Origin: Puccinia triticina
Lineage: Eukaryota; Basidiomycota; Pucciniomycetes; Pucciniales; Pucciniaceae
Assembly: GCF_026914185.1 (NCBI RefSeq)
Contig: NC_070572.1
Coordinates: 744,001-808,000 of the forward strand
Length of the DNA: 64,000 nt
Reading direction: 5' to 3'
Part shown: piece by piece, positions 44,349-55,727 of the stretch
Position numbering within the stretch: the first letter of the stretch is position 1
How the letters are laid out: every line of letters begins with the position of its first letter
Notes under the pieces: model-generated
Databases searched by the model: none
What the model saw: the letters and a program-made list of their open reading frames with translations, nothing else
What the model was told of the DNA's origin: nothing
Made by a program: the position numbers and the translations under genes

Positions 44349-46475
44349 ATTGACACCACTATTCAGCAATCCAACACGCAGGAAAAGTAACTTCACAAAC
44401 AACATTTTCGACGATTCACTTACTTGTTTAAAGCTTCATCTCTTGCTTTGATACGATTAATTCTACTCCAATTTCGTGTTACCTTCAGATGTAAATATGT
44501 CATAGCCTGAAAGTCCTTTCCTTATAAACGTCTGACCTTATTTATGATGCAAGCTTTGCGTTAGAATAGAAATCTGAAGCCAACCAGCCGGAGTTGTAAC
44601 AGACAATTGGCAGAAACATGCTAAAGCAGCTTCTCTTTGCGCTGGCTCCCTCTATTTCAGTCATGAGAGACATACGCGCCTTGGTTGTCATACAACCATT
44701 TCAAAACAACTTCCTCGCAAATTTCTTGCCTGACGAAAAAAGAGTCTATGTTGCCTCCACATGGGCTTCGGATTACCATTTTTTGACACTTCGCACGTGA
44801 AAATTCGGGAGAAGGACCTTCCAAACATCCCGCGTGTGTGTGCGCACGTCACTGGAGCCCACGTTCCTGCTCGAGGGACAAGAAGATGAATGCAATCCCT
44901 CAATACACCCGGTCCATTTGCCGGCGCTCTCCAGAATGATAAGTACAAATACATACTGACGGGCCAGTACGATACAGGACACAAACACGAATGATCATCC
45001 AGATCAATTTGCCGCCGGTTTATCAGATTGCAAGCCACATGTTCCTATCTGTACAGCCGGGCAAATACGGCTCTTTTCCGCCGATCGACCGGACCAGCGG
45101 GGGCGCTTTTCCCGCTGGTCTCCAGCGCATCTCGCATCCAAAAAATGATCCAGAAAGACTGGAAAGTCGCCGGTCCGCGACGCTACGCTCCCGGCGCCTG
45201 GCCGAGCGTGCGGGTGCGGTGGGCGGCGCGCCTCGGCTTTGGCGGTGCGCGCGCTCGTGTTGCACAGAGTTCGTCGCGCGGCACAGGCGATAGCAAATAG
45301 TAGATACTCTATTCAGGATAAGGGGTATAAGAAGTAGGTGTGTGAAGAGTGTATGTAGGACGGGGGAGGGCTGCATAAAAGGGGACAAAAGTTGTCCCCT
45401 GTTGTGCGCGGCCTGTTCTGCCACCGCCATGCCATGCAACTCCGCTGCGCAGGCCTTGCGTCAAGGAAGTGCCGACGGCGCAAGGCCGGCACCGGAAGAT
45501 ATGCCGACTGGCATCGTGTCGACTGCGACCCCTGGTGCAATCCGAACTTAACACAAGCGTACCCTCCTCGGGGGAGCGTAGCGACCTCCGAAGGAGGTTT
45601 GCGCCTCCTCGGAGAGACTTAGTTAAGCTCGGGTGCAATCACCTGGGTAAGAGGCCATCCCAGCCCCACGGGAGCGGGAAGCACTCATCCCGCCTTCAGA
45701 AACGCGGATTACCAGGATGGAAGAAAAGGCCCAAGCAGCGCCCATCGGACGGACCCTGCGGAGAGGAGTCCCACAACACAGCGTGGTGCAGGCCGCTGCA
45801 GCGACCTGACTCGGCCCAAGTCCCTCACACGGGTTGCGATTTTTCCGCAAGCCGTAGGAGACTCGCCGGCAAATGTGGCTCCAGCCAGCGCCAGAAGCAC
45901 AAGAAGCGTCCCTCGAATGCTGTCGCAAGGCACGGCTCGCCGTCGACAGTCCATCCCGATGACCCTGCAGGGACTGATGGCAATCTTGACCCGGCCATGA
46001 CTCCGGCACGCCGGCACAGGCCGGCACCCCCTCATCACCCAGCCAGACATCCATGATTCCATCTTCCAGCCCCTCGAAAGAGCCCCGAAGCCCCCCATCT
46101 CCCACTCAGAACATCCAGCACTGTCGGGTCTCCGACGTCCAGAACAGAACCCCATCGGGAAAGCGGGAAAGAGCAGCGCGTCCAACAGCAGCAGGCGCTC
46201 ACCAACCAGGGCCTGTACTCACGCCCAAGTCGGATACGTTTGGTCTCGATATATTTCAAAAAAAAAAAAAAAAAAGAGACAGAGAGAGGAGAGGAGAGGA
46301 GAGAGACAAACAAAGATCCTGCTCGACACGCACGAAACTGGAAGAGGACAATAGCGGGCTTTTGCAAAAAAGAGAGAGGAGCGAATCTATAGAACGAGGA
46401 GGGTTGCCTGGAGGAGGGCGAGATTTTGGAGGAGGGGAGAGAGGAGAGCCGAAGCGAGCATGAGGAAAAAAGAGT
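44349..46475. other. Intergenic, velvet 3' flank to BiP 3' flank
   Basis: Tail-to-tail spacer. GC-rich from 45050 to 46200 with no supported gene. It holds the small inverted-repeat element at 45543-45631, and an A run followed by an AG-rich stretch (46260-46310) just beyond the BiP stop. Confidence 0.5.
45543..45631. mobile_element. 89-bp inverted-repeat insertion with 9-bp duplication
   Basis: Ends CGAACTTAAC / GTTAAGCTCG form an imperfect inverted repeat, flanked on both sides by GGTGCAATC (45534-45542 and 45632-45640). The interior is a set of nested ctcctcgg/ccgaggag arms able to fold into a hairpin. A related sequence in opposite orientation occurs near 5150-5225. Confidence 0.65.
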
Positions 46476-49080
46476 CTACAACTCGTCGCGGGGACCAAGA
46501 GGTTCCTCGCCGCCGCCGGAGGCGTAGAGCTTGGAGGTGATGGGGGAGATGACGGCCTGGAGGGCCTCGCGCTGCTCGTCGAACTCCTCAGCGGAGGCGG
46601 TAGTGGTGTTGATGTCCATCCATTCCTGGGCCTTCTTGATCTCGTCCTGGATGGTCTTCTTGTCGTCGGCCTCCAGCTTGCCGCCCATCCCGTCCTTGTC
46701 GGCCAGCTGGTTCTTGATCGTGTAGATGAAGTCTGTCGAACGGAGGAGTAACCGTGGTTAGGTCGGGTAGGGAAAGGGGAGGAGGGGGGAGGGGGACGTA
46801 CTCTCAAACGCGTTGCGCGACTCGATCTTCTTCTTCAGCGCTTCGTCCTGGTCCGCGAACTCGGCGGCCTCCTTGACCATCCGGTCGATGTCGTCCTGGC
46901 TGAGTCTGCCCTTGTCGTTAGTCTGTCGGAGGGGGGGGGGGGGGGGGCGATCAGTCATCTGGGCACGAGGGGCGCGAGAGGAGGGAAGAAGCTTACGATA
47001 GTGATGGATTCGACACGGCCAGAGCCCTTGTCAGCCGCGGACACCTTCATGATCCCGTTGGCGTCGACCTCAAAGGTCACCTCGACTTGCGGGACGCCCT
47101 TGGGCGCGGGGGGGATACCGGAGAGCTCGAACTTTCCGAGCTGGTGGTTGTCCTTGGTCATGGTGCGTTCGCCCTCGTAGACCTGGATGAGCACGGTGGG
47201 CTGGTTGTCGGAAGCTGCATGAAGAGCGGGGTCAGTCGGGCGGGACAGGCTAATGGGGTTGAGGAGGGAGACATACCGGTGGAGAAGATCTGGGACTTCT
47301 TGGTAGGCACGACGGTGTTTCGGTCGATGAGCTTGGTCATCACACCGCCAGTGGTCTCGATACCCAGGGTGAGCGGGCAGACGTCGATCAGCACCAGGTC
47401 CTCGTTGCCCTCCTCGCCGGACAAGATCCCGCCCTGGACGGCGGCGCCAAAGGCGACGGCCTCGTCAGGGTTGATGCCCTTGGAGGGCTCCTTGCCGTCG
47501 AAGTAATCTTTCAAGAGTTCTTGCACCTTCGGGATTCGTGTTGAGCCTCCTACTAGGACGACATCGTGGATGGCCTGCAGACAGCACGGGTTTAGAGACG
47601 GGTGGGGATGGGGATGGAGGAGAGGTGGGTGGGGCTTACATCTTTCTTGACGTTGGCATCCTTCAGCACTTGTTCGACGGGCTTCATGGTCTTTCGGAAC
47701 AGATCGATGTTGAGCTGTGACACGCAGAAGAGTGATCAGCATGAAGAAAGCGATCAAGCAGCCGGAGGATCGCCAACTGACCTCCTCAAACTTAGCCCGG
47801 GTAAGGGTTTCGGAGAGGTCTTTGCCGTTAAAGAAGCTGTCGATTTCGATCCGGGCGGACTGTTGGCTGGAGAGGGTACGTTTGAGCTTCTCGACGTCGC
47901 GTTTAAGCTTGCCCATGGTGCGGAGGTTGGTGGTGATATCCTCGCCGTTGTGTTTGCGTTTCCAGAGCTGGATGAAGTAGTCGATGACCCGGTTGTCGAA
48001 GTCCTCTCCACCGAGATGGGTGTCACCGGCGGTCGCGAGCACCTCGAAGACGCCCTCGTCGATCGACAGCAGGGAGACATCGAACGTGCCCCCTCCGAGG
48101 TCGTAGACGATGATCTGGTGCTCGCCCTTGGTCCGGTCGAGCCCGTAGGCAATCGCCGCGGCGGTGGGTTCGTTGACGATTCGGAGAACGTTGAGCCCGG
48201 CGATGGTTCCGGCATCCTTGGTGGCCTGACGCTGGGCGTCGTTGAAGCTGAACAGACCCACCACCACCAGTCAACATACAGGGCCTGAAACAAGTGACAG
48301 AGAAGGAAGAGTGACGTACTAGGCGGGGACGGTGACGACGGCGTGGGTGACCTTCTTGCCCAAGTAGGCCTCGGCGGTCTCCTTCATCTTTCCAAGGACC
48401 ATGGCGGAGATTTCTTCGGGCGTGAACGTCCGTTTCTCGCCCTTGAACTCCACCTGGAGCACCGGCTTGTCGCCCTTCTTGACGACCTTGAACGGGTAGA
48501 GCTTCATGTCTCGTTGGACATCGGCGTCGTTGAATTTGCGGCCGATCAGTCGCTTGGCGTCGTAGATCGTGCTGCAAGAGGGGCGCTGGTGTTAGTGGAT
48601 GTAAGCGGGTGAGTGAGCGGGGTCTTCTTGAAGCTTACTTGGTGGGGTTGGAGGCAGCCTGGTTCTTGGCGGCGTCTCCGATCAACCGTTCACCCTCAGA
48701 GTTGAAGGCCACGTATGAGGGGGTGATTCGGTTACCCTGGCGGCCAGAACATCTTGTGGTGAGTTTGCTGCTGGCAGTAGAAGGAAGGAAAGGGGAAGAC
48801 TACTAACCTGGTCGTTGGTCAGGATCTCGACTCGGCCCCGCTCCTGGACACCCACACAAGAATAAGTGGTTCCAAGATCGATACCGATCACGCTTCCCAG
48901 CTACAGAAAATAGCGTTGGGGTGACATGTGAGTACCAGAGGAATCCGGCCAGCAGCAGAGCGCATGGATACTTACGTTTTGATCGGCCTGGTTGGAGTCG
49001 GCGGAGACGCCCATGGCGAGTGCAATGCCGACCATGACGAGGCTGGCCCATTTGGGCTTGGCCCAGGACTTGGGAGACAT
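46476..49080 (-). CDS. KAR2: ER Hsp70 chaperone BiP (ten exons)
   Basis: Lumenal Hsp70 that binds unfolded proteins in the ER with ATP, assists translocation and regulates the unfolded-protein response. Exons: 49080-48976, 48900-48808, 48736-48639, 48571-48320, 48247-47782, 47714-47640, 47574-47277, 47214-46997, 46922-46802, 46732-46476, giving 660 residues. An N-terminal signal peptide ([15 protein letters not shown]) precedes the ATPase signature [27 protein letters not shown] and [14 protein letters not shown] are present. The substrate-binding domain has the usual [15 protein letters not shown]. The C terminus is RDEL, an ER-retrieval signal variant of HDEL/KDEL. Length and motifs are complete; I see no lesion. 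Nine introns, most 60-100 bp. Two GACGTGG sites lie about 290-310 bp upstream of the start. Confidence 0.97.
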
Positions 49081-50779
49081 GGTGTTGGGAAAAAGGCTTG
49101 GACCAGGAGAAGAAGATTTCCTATCTGCACACGAAGGAGGATTAATCTGGGAAAGAACAGAAAAACAAAAGGGTTGTGGTCCGATCAGTTTGAGGTGCCC
49201 CCACACGGCTGGCTGATGTAGAGAGAGACAGACAGACTTTTGGAGGGGATGGATGTGTGGGTGGTTGCTAGTAGATGGGGGATGAGGGCAGGCAGGAGGA
49301 GGGGGTATTTATGTATGGGGGTCTCACCAGTTGCTGTTGTGTTGAGGATTGGGTGTTTCGTTGCCAGCCGACGTGGAGCCCCGTCGACGTGGAATCGAAG
49401 CTTCCACAGCGACCGGCGCGGCACAGCGACTGCGTCTGCGCGTCCCCCGGCCAGACAGCCCGTCTCCATGGAACCCAGACACTCCTGTGGCGATCGCCAA
49501 GCCTCCCCCTCCCCGTTGCAGAGGCGAAGACTGTATGCTCGCCAACGAAACCGATCTCATCCACTCGGCCAGACGACTGCTGCCGGGTTGATGTCACCTA
49601 CCCCGCGCCGGTCGCATTAGCAGTGTCGACTTCGCTCGAACATCCATACAATACATCCACTTCCACGTATCCTCGTCTCCATCCACGCGGCATGCTGTCA
49701 GGAGGCTCTCCTGGTGCGTCTTGTCGTGGCGGGCTGAAGCATTCCTCGGCCTTGACTCTGTCTGAGCCAAGCCATCGACCGCATTCCAGTTGGAGGAACG
49801 CCCACGCTTTAATTCTCTTGAGGCGTGCACGCCGGCCCCGGTTACCCACCATTAAAAGTGGAGAATGAGGCCGGAGGGAAAAGCCCAGAAAGTGTTATAA
49901 GCTTATTGGCCCATCTGCGCCAGAGCCCGGCCACAAGAGAACCCCTCTCACCAGTGGCAGGCAGCGCTCAGAATGGCTGCCACCACTTCGGTGGCCTGTT
50001 TTCTTCCATTTTAGTTCTATTATATATGCAGCATTTTAAGACCGGTGAGTGAGCCTGGGTCATTGCCACCAATATTGCTATTGATGTTTATATTACTACT
50101 GGGAGCTCCCAATACAACTCTTGCTGTCCTTGGCAGTGGAAAGGGCCGGGAGGTGAGCCCGAGTGCAGTCGGGATTGCTGGAAGCTCTTTGTCTGGTCTG
50201 GTGTGTCAGGAGGTTATAACAGGTTTTTGGTGGGAAAACGGGATGAAGAAAGTGTGCTAAGGCCTACAAAAGAGGCCATTCATTGCTTGCAAGCTCTAAT
50301 GCCTGGCATGGGTGTACCACAGGGGTAAAGTTTGTATTTGGAAACTGTGAAGCAATTTTGGAAAGAAAAAAAAATGAATCAAAGCAATGAAAGACACATG
50401 CATAGCAAGAAGATAGCCCTTGTGAGAACACTAAGGATGAAAATACCCAAAATCTTGAGATCAATTGCAAGATGAAAGACAGTGCTAGTGATGCATAAAT
50501 AGAGAAAAGATAAAAAAAAAACGTGATTGGAAATCAATCAAAGTAGTGATGATCCTTGGAGATGTGTGCAGAAGAGTGAGGATGAATATCTACATTGGAT
50601 TGCTTCTTGACTCCTATATGGATTAGGAAAACATTTTCTGACCCTGCTAAAACTACCATTCACTGTGAATCAGGGGTCAGCGCCCTAGCTGGAGCTTTGA
50701 AAGTCTCTCCTTTGCAGTTTCTTCCCCCGACTCAAGGATTGCTTTGCCTGCAAGATAAACAGCCATTTATCATCAGCAT
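49081..50779. other. BiP upstream region and AT-rich spacer
   Basis: 49081-49900 is the GC-rich BiP promoter and leader. From 49900 composition falls to AT-rich and no gene is supported. Near 50700-50830 the 3' end of the exon array begins. Short frames at 50045-50260 and 50264-50470 have no motifs. Confidence 0.5.
49370..49392. promoter_or_regulatory. Pair of GACGTGG motifs upstream of BiP (possible unfolded-protein-response sites)
   Basis: GACGTGG occurs at 49370-49376 and again at 49386-49392, 16 bp apart in the same orientation, each preceded by C. The core resembles Hac1/XBP1-type bZIP sites (TGACGTGG). BiP is the classic target of that pathway. The match lacks the leading T, and no binding data exist; function is inferred. 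Confidence 0.4.
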
Positions 50780-52851
50780 CCAATGTAAGACAAAGATATT
50801 GATAGCTCTTTTCCTCAAACAAAGCTGAAACCCACCCTTTCTTGCATAGTTATAAAGCTCTTGCTCAGTTGGCAAATCTGATGGATGATATGAAGGATCA
50901 GTGGCCCCATACATCATTTACTGATATTTTTAGATTGCATACCTTCTTTCAATCTACTACTTGAATCACCTGCAAGACTTTCACTCACAGTGCTATGTGG
51001 TTCTGCTTCTGATTCCAGGTCTATAAGTGTAAGATGATTTATTAGTTTTTTTGTTGAAATATGAAATGATAAAAAGTGTTTAGTTATAAAATTCCATCAG
51101 ATAAAAAATCTAGAATATCAGCTGAAAAGAATGCTGCCAGAAAAATATAAAAACTGACTTGACCCATCTTTCCTGGCAATTGCAGAAAGAATCTCATCAT
51201 ATATTTCTTTTTCCTCGGCCAAATTTTGAAGCTTGGGTTTATCTGAAAAATTTGATAGATAAGGACACAAAGAATTAGTTGCCATGAACTTGGGAGCAAC
51301 CAACATCATTCACAAAGATATAAAGGACAGACAATAATCCATGTTAAGCAGGGTGTCCTCCGCGACTTTCATGTTGTTTGTAAGTGCTCCTTTACCTGCA
51401 AAATTGATTGACTAACATCAAGAAGGAGAAAGTGACTGTAACACAAAATGGAAAGGTCTACTGACACCGAAGTTCTTTTTCCAACAAAAACTGGACTATG
51501 GGATCTTTCTTTGCCCAAAGGTTGAGTTTTGGGTGATCTTATAATACGTAATTGAAATGGATGATAAGATGAAGATTTAGTTGGCATGAAATTTAATTTA
51601 AACAAAGTGATGCACAAAGATTCAGAGCACAAACATTCTTCTAATTCAAGCAGTGCCTTCTTTGCAAGATCCATGTGATATCTAAGTTCCCCTTCACCTG
51701 AAAAAGTTCATGAATGTTGAATTATAAATATCAAGAGGCAAGGAAATGACTGGTCTGGAAACACCAGGGAAAACAAAAATCACTCACCCATCAGCTCTTC
51801 CTCAATCCATGAGGAAACTATTTCATTCTGCTGGTGCATGCGTAGAATTTGAGATTTATCTGATGAATTTAGAATTCAATCACACAAAGAGTTAATTTGG
51901 ACAAAATCTCTTCAAACCAAATTCAAAGTACAAACACTCTTCTACGAATTGGTCAATCATGGCCTGATTTTCAACAGTTCTATCATGTCCCACTTCCTCA
52001 TCTGAGTCAGAGTCATCTTTAGGTTGAAAATTTGGTTTAACTAAAAAAAGTAATGGATGCATGTCATCAACAAGAAGAGGGAAAGAAAGATTTTAATGGA
52101 GTGGAAAAAAGTAAAAGATCATTCAAACTCACCCAATCCTTCTTTTTCCAACCAAGCAAGGGTGTCAGAATTTTTCTTGCCCAAAATTTCATCATTTTCT
52201 ACATCAAATGGGTTCAATAGATAATCATAGGATGAATTAGCTGCCATTCCCTTGAATTTTGTGGGTGTCCTTTTCAAATATTCAAAGCACAAACCGTGTC
52301 TTGCAGCAAGCAGTTCCACCTTTGCAAGTATTTCATTTACATCCAATCTTGCTTTGCAGCCTAGAAGGATCAGTGAATGGTTATTATCAACATCAAAACA
52401 TTAGATAAGCATTGTGAATTTGATGACGCAAAATCAGAGGGAAAAGATAACAACTGACGGAGGGCTTCTTTCTCCAACCAAGAATAAAGTCTGGCATTTT
52501 GCCTGTCCAAATTTCTAACTTTCTCTTCATCTGATCAATTCAATGGATGAGCAGATAAATAATTAGCTTCCATGTGTCTGGATATTGCTGACATGGTTAG
52601 CCAAAATAAAAAGGACAAAAAATTGTCTATTTCAACCATCAACTCATCTTCAGCAAGGTTGTCACTATCTTCTGCAAATTTTGCTTCACCTACAAAAGTG
52701 ATTCAATGTTGATAATCAACATGCAAAAGAATATGTTGATTGTAATGAATTGAGAAAAAAGGCCAGATGACCAAGTCAGCTTACGTGGAACCGAGCTTTC
52801 TACATCTGTGCTGGTTGACCCAATTTTCTTGGCAACCTCCAGACCCTCCAT
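50780..52851 (-). pseudogene. Decaying gene built of tandemly duplicated exon-intron units
   Basis: Unknown function. Exon 1 may be 52851-52785 (MEGLEVAKKIGS..., phase 1 donor). Downstream at roughly 310-340 bp spacing lie at least five related units, with donor-like ends near 52457, 52132, 51786, 51466 and 51157, and a weaker sixth near 50830. Only the second unit (52360-52133) is fully open: GLCFEYLKRTPTKF, NSSYDYLLNPFDV, then AWLEKEGLG. Others end in SWLEKEAL, SWIEEELMG or LLEKELR. The first has an in-frame TGA, the third a stop or short intron, the fourth a frameshift before LLEKELR, and the fifth TGA where the fourth has TGC. The introns are also alike (caacatcaag ... gaaa), so whole exon-intron units were duplicated. 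It may be a living gene with unusual splicing, but decay is more likely. Confidence 0.55.
52133..52360 (-). repeat. Best-preserved unit of the exon array (unit 2)
   Basis: A 228-bp exon, phase 1 at both ends, bounded by CTTCTAG acceptor and GTGAGT donor, encoding 76 residues without stops. It is the reference unit against which the neighbouring copies show stops and shifts. Symmetric phase 1 ends allow duplication without breaking frame. Confidence 0.65.
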
Positions 52852-54325
52852 TCACTTTACAAGATGGTTGGAATGCATGATTGGAAGCGCTGAAGCACCA
52901 TGGTAATGGAAGAGCTGAAGAGCCACTAAGATCTTGGTTATCAGCATGTTGGATTGAGGAAGGTATTGGTGTTTTTGCAAATGTGAGCAGATGAATGAAT
53001 GTTGATGACAGTTGGTGGAGAATAATTATGTTTCTCTATACCTTTTCTTGATGAGAGGAGGAGGAGGGTTCAGGTGTTTTTGTTCCTGTATTATGACTCT
53101 TTGGAAGAGGAGCGTGTCTCACCAAATTTATCCACATCCTGAATCAAGCCCTCGCAGTCCCCTCGCTCTTGCTTTTGCTCAAATCCTGTCAGCCAAAGCA
53201 ACCCTCTACCTGTAACGTTTGATGAGTTGATTAAACTTGGGAACTCTTGGACCAGTATTGCCAAACGACTTGATGAACCCGATCATCTTATACAGTAATT
53301 CCTTCCAGCTTTCCTGGAGACAATTGGATTGGTGTTGGAACCAAGCCGTGTTGGATCTCCTGAAGCCTACTTCAAACAATACAACCATCCAAATCTAAGC
53401 CAGGGGAGCTCAGAAAGCACATAAATCAATAATCTAATTCTCAGTACAAAGAGAGCCAACATGTCACATTTAATTTTTGCCAGCTGGTAGTTGAAAATTC
53501 ATGAAAGTGATCCATACCATTACCTGGCGATTCAGCGTGCAGAGCTGTTCCATTCTTCCAGTGATTCTGAGAGGAGTCTTGGAGATTGGGATGGAGGCAC
53601 TTGGACTCCATAAGCAGCAAGCCTGGGTGTCAGCTCTGGTCTCTTATGTGACCCGGAGTTGATGGGTTTTATGTACACGCTGTAGCGGCTTGAATAGCGG
53701 CCAGCGGTAAAAGTTGCCACACTATAACCTAAAAAGGCCAATGGGAAGAAAACACGCCTCGACGCTATAAAGCGGAGGGGCTAGCACCCTTATGTAAAGG
53801 GGACGCGGCGAGATTACTCGAGCCTGGCGCCGTGGCTACACAAGGTATGAGCGTCTTGTCTTCTAGGATACAGGTGTTATAACACCCACCTCTACCTAGG
53901 GGGAAAATACACAAAGGATAGAAGCTGTAAAAGGAAAAGGTCAGTAGATTATAACTAAAACCCCACTCACTTGTAATATAAGTAAGGTAATCAGGTTTGT
54001 ATGTGTAATAATCTTGGGGGAAAGATCTCTCCAGAGGAAAGATCCCCCCCCCCCCCCCCTTTTATATTACAGGGACCTGATCCTCCTTCGAGTCAAGGCC
54101 CCAGAGGGATCCTTAACTCCAAGGAGGGGGAAGAGGTCCACGAAATTCAGAGGAGGAATTACATGAATAATTATGTAATCTCTCTATGTATGGTAAATCC
54201 ATAGAGAGATATACTCCATTAGTACATTATTATTCTCAATCAAGGTAAATACATAATAAGTGTGAAATCATACAGTTTAGTACATATAAAGTGATGATTG
54301 CAACAAAAGTAATATTGGAAGACAA
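52852..54325. other. Intergenic, gene remnants and possible LTR
   Basis: 52852-53000 is the likely promoter of the exon array. On the plus strand around 53212-53425 there is coding-looking sequence (FDELIKLGNSWTSIAKRL, then after a stop FLETIGLVLEPSRVGS) that may be a relic gene; I cannot identify it. 53680-54060 has a TATA-like box (ctataaagcgg near 53764) and tgttataaca near 53876, possibly an LTR, but no partner copy is visible. A C run lies at 54047-54060. Confidence 0.4.
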
Positions 54326-54396
54326 CAGGAGGACTTGAACACAGGATCTCACACAAGATCAAGATCAATCTTAAGGTAGCCTTTAGCCATTGGGTT
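54326..54396 (-). repeat. tRNA-derived (SINE-like) sequence
   Basis: On the minus strand an A-box-like tggctaaaggctac (54377-54390) precedes a B-box-like tgttcaagtcctc (54330-54342), at about tRNA spacing. The cloverleaf is degraded and no good anticodon arm is seen, so this is a tRNA-derived repeat or tRNA relic rather than a working tRNA. Confidence 0.45.
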
Positions 54397-54506
54397 ACAT
54401 GACTTGTAATTATGATTGTAGACACATGGACAATTGTCTCAGTGGCTGACACTGGGATTTGTGGCTTTCTGCGGATCCACTATAACCAGGCCTTATGTTA
54501 TACTTA

Positions 54507-54718
54507 GGGTCTCAACAAATCAACTCCCAAGTACAGGGTCAAATAATTGACTCTCAAGTATTTGACTTCCAACTCTCAAATGTTGCGTACATTGAGAGGA
54601 CCGCTTCTTGACGTACCACCTGGGTCGCCTGTACCAAAAATTGACTTGGGTGGAATTCAGCGTACACAACTTTTGGGAGTTGGTAGTCAAATACTGGGGA
54701 GTTGATTAGTTAAGACCC
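54507..54718. mobile_element. 212-bp MITE with TA flanks
   Basis: Ends GGGTCT(C/T)AAC...AATCAACTCCC form an imperfect inverted repeat extending inward for tens of bases, flanked by TA on both sides (54505-54506, 54719-54720). A TA duplication fits Tc1/mariner-type MITEs. No coding capacity. Confidence 0.6.
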
Positions 54719-54720
54719 TA

Positions 54721-55438
54721 TTTAAAAGAGCTTCCTCAATATCATGTATGTTGGTGAATTCAAAGAGAGCCTCAAAGAAAAAAGTGAATTTCTAGTTGGC
54801 AAGTTGCAAATTCAAGCTAATTTTCTGTAGCAGTCAGCAGGGTAACTAGGCAAGTTAAACTCACCAACTGAGACTGACCAAACTCAACATGTCCCATCGC
54901 CTACTGGCAGGCAGGATGCCAAGCGCGGCCGTTGGTGATTTGTGAGAGATGCACACCGCAGTGCTGTCACCGAGAGCGCCATTAAAGTTAAGTTTGGGTG
55001 TAGACGGCGGCGTTATTTAAATTACTGTACAGCCACAAAGACACAATGGAACCTTGAGAAGTGTGTAGAAGCAAGTATTGTGTTTTGAAATGACCTTGGT
55101 CTCAAAAATGCAAGAATGCGGATTTTGAAATTAAATTTCAACGATGACAGCCCAGTGAGTAAGCTAACCACACGTGAATCCGTCTCCAATCTCAATTGAA
55201 TTGCATGCTAAGACTAACCTGTACGATGACAGCCCAGTGAGTAAGCTAACCACACGTGAATCCGTCTCCAATCTTGATAAGGAGAGAGAAGGGAGCCAAG
55301 GCATGTGGCTATCTATACCGGTACACAACAGATAGGGTTGTGTGTACCGGTATCACAAGGTTAGGTTTAGTGAAGCTATGTACATGATATGCAGTATGTA
55401 AATGTAGATGAAACACATGATCTTGACCAACACTCTAA
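54721..55438. other. Intergenic with a 52-bp direct repeat; Copia LTR side
   Basis: No gene seen. 55141-55192 and 55223-55274 are identical 52-bp direct copies. 55310-55350 contains accggta palindromic bits. The right portion is probably LTR of the minus-strand Copia fragment; its outer end is not determined. Confidence 0.6.
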
Positions 55439-55452
55439 CACCCCCTCCCAAG
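55439..55452 (-). other. Polypurine tract and 3' LTR start of a Copia fragment
   Basis: On the minus strand, cttgggaggggg (55441-55452) is followed by TGTTAGAGTG (from 55440 downward), a typical polypurine tract next to an LTR start. It lies in the right place after the Copia RNase H frame, separated from it by the inserted MITE. Confidence 0.65.
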
Positions 55453-55479
55453 ATTATGTCGATCAGCCGCCCAAATTGA

Positions 55480-55727
55480 GGCCCCAATTATAAACACTTT
55501 TTTGAGATATTTTTGAAAAGTTTTTGAACTTGCCCAAAAAAGAAATTGAACTTTTTTTTGAAATTTTTTCAATTTCAAAAATACTGCAGATGCACTCAAA
55601 TACACCCAGGAGGTGTGTTTGAACCATTTTTGAAAAAAAAATGTTTTCATTTTGTTTTCAAATACTTTTCATTTCATTTTCAAAAACTTTCCAAAAATAT
55701 CTCAAAAAAGTGTTTATAATTGGGGCC
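55480..55727. mobile_element. 248-bp MITE inserted in Copia 3' end, supplying its stop codon
   Basis: GGCCCCAATTATAAACAC at the left is matched by an inverted copy at the right; the first 36 bp are identical and at least ten more match after one mismatch. TGA flanks both sides (55477-55479, 55728-55730). The last four codons and the stop of the Copia frame lie inside the terminal repeat. The interior is dominated by T- and A-runs. Confidence 0.85.

Noticed and set aside
44618..45038. Open frames of 60-116 codons downstream of the velvet gene
   Set aside because: No motif, overlapping on both strands, and located in a tail-to-tail spacer.
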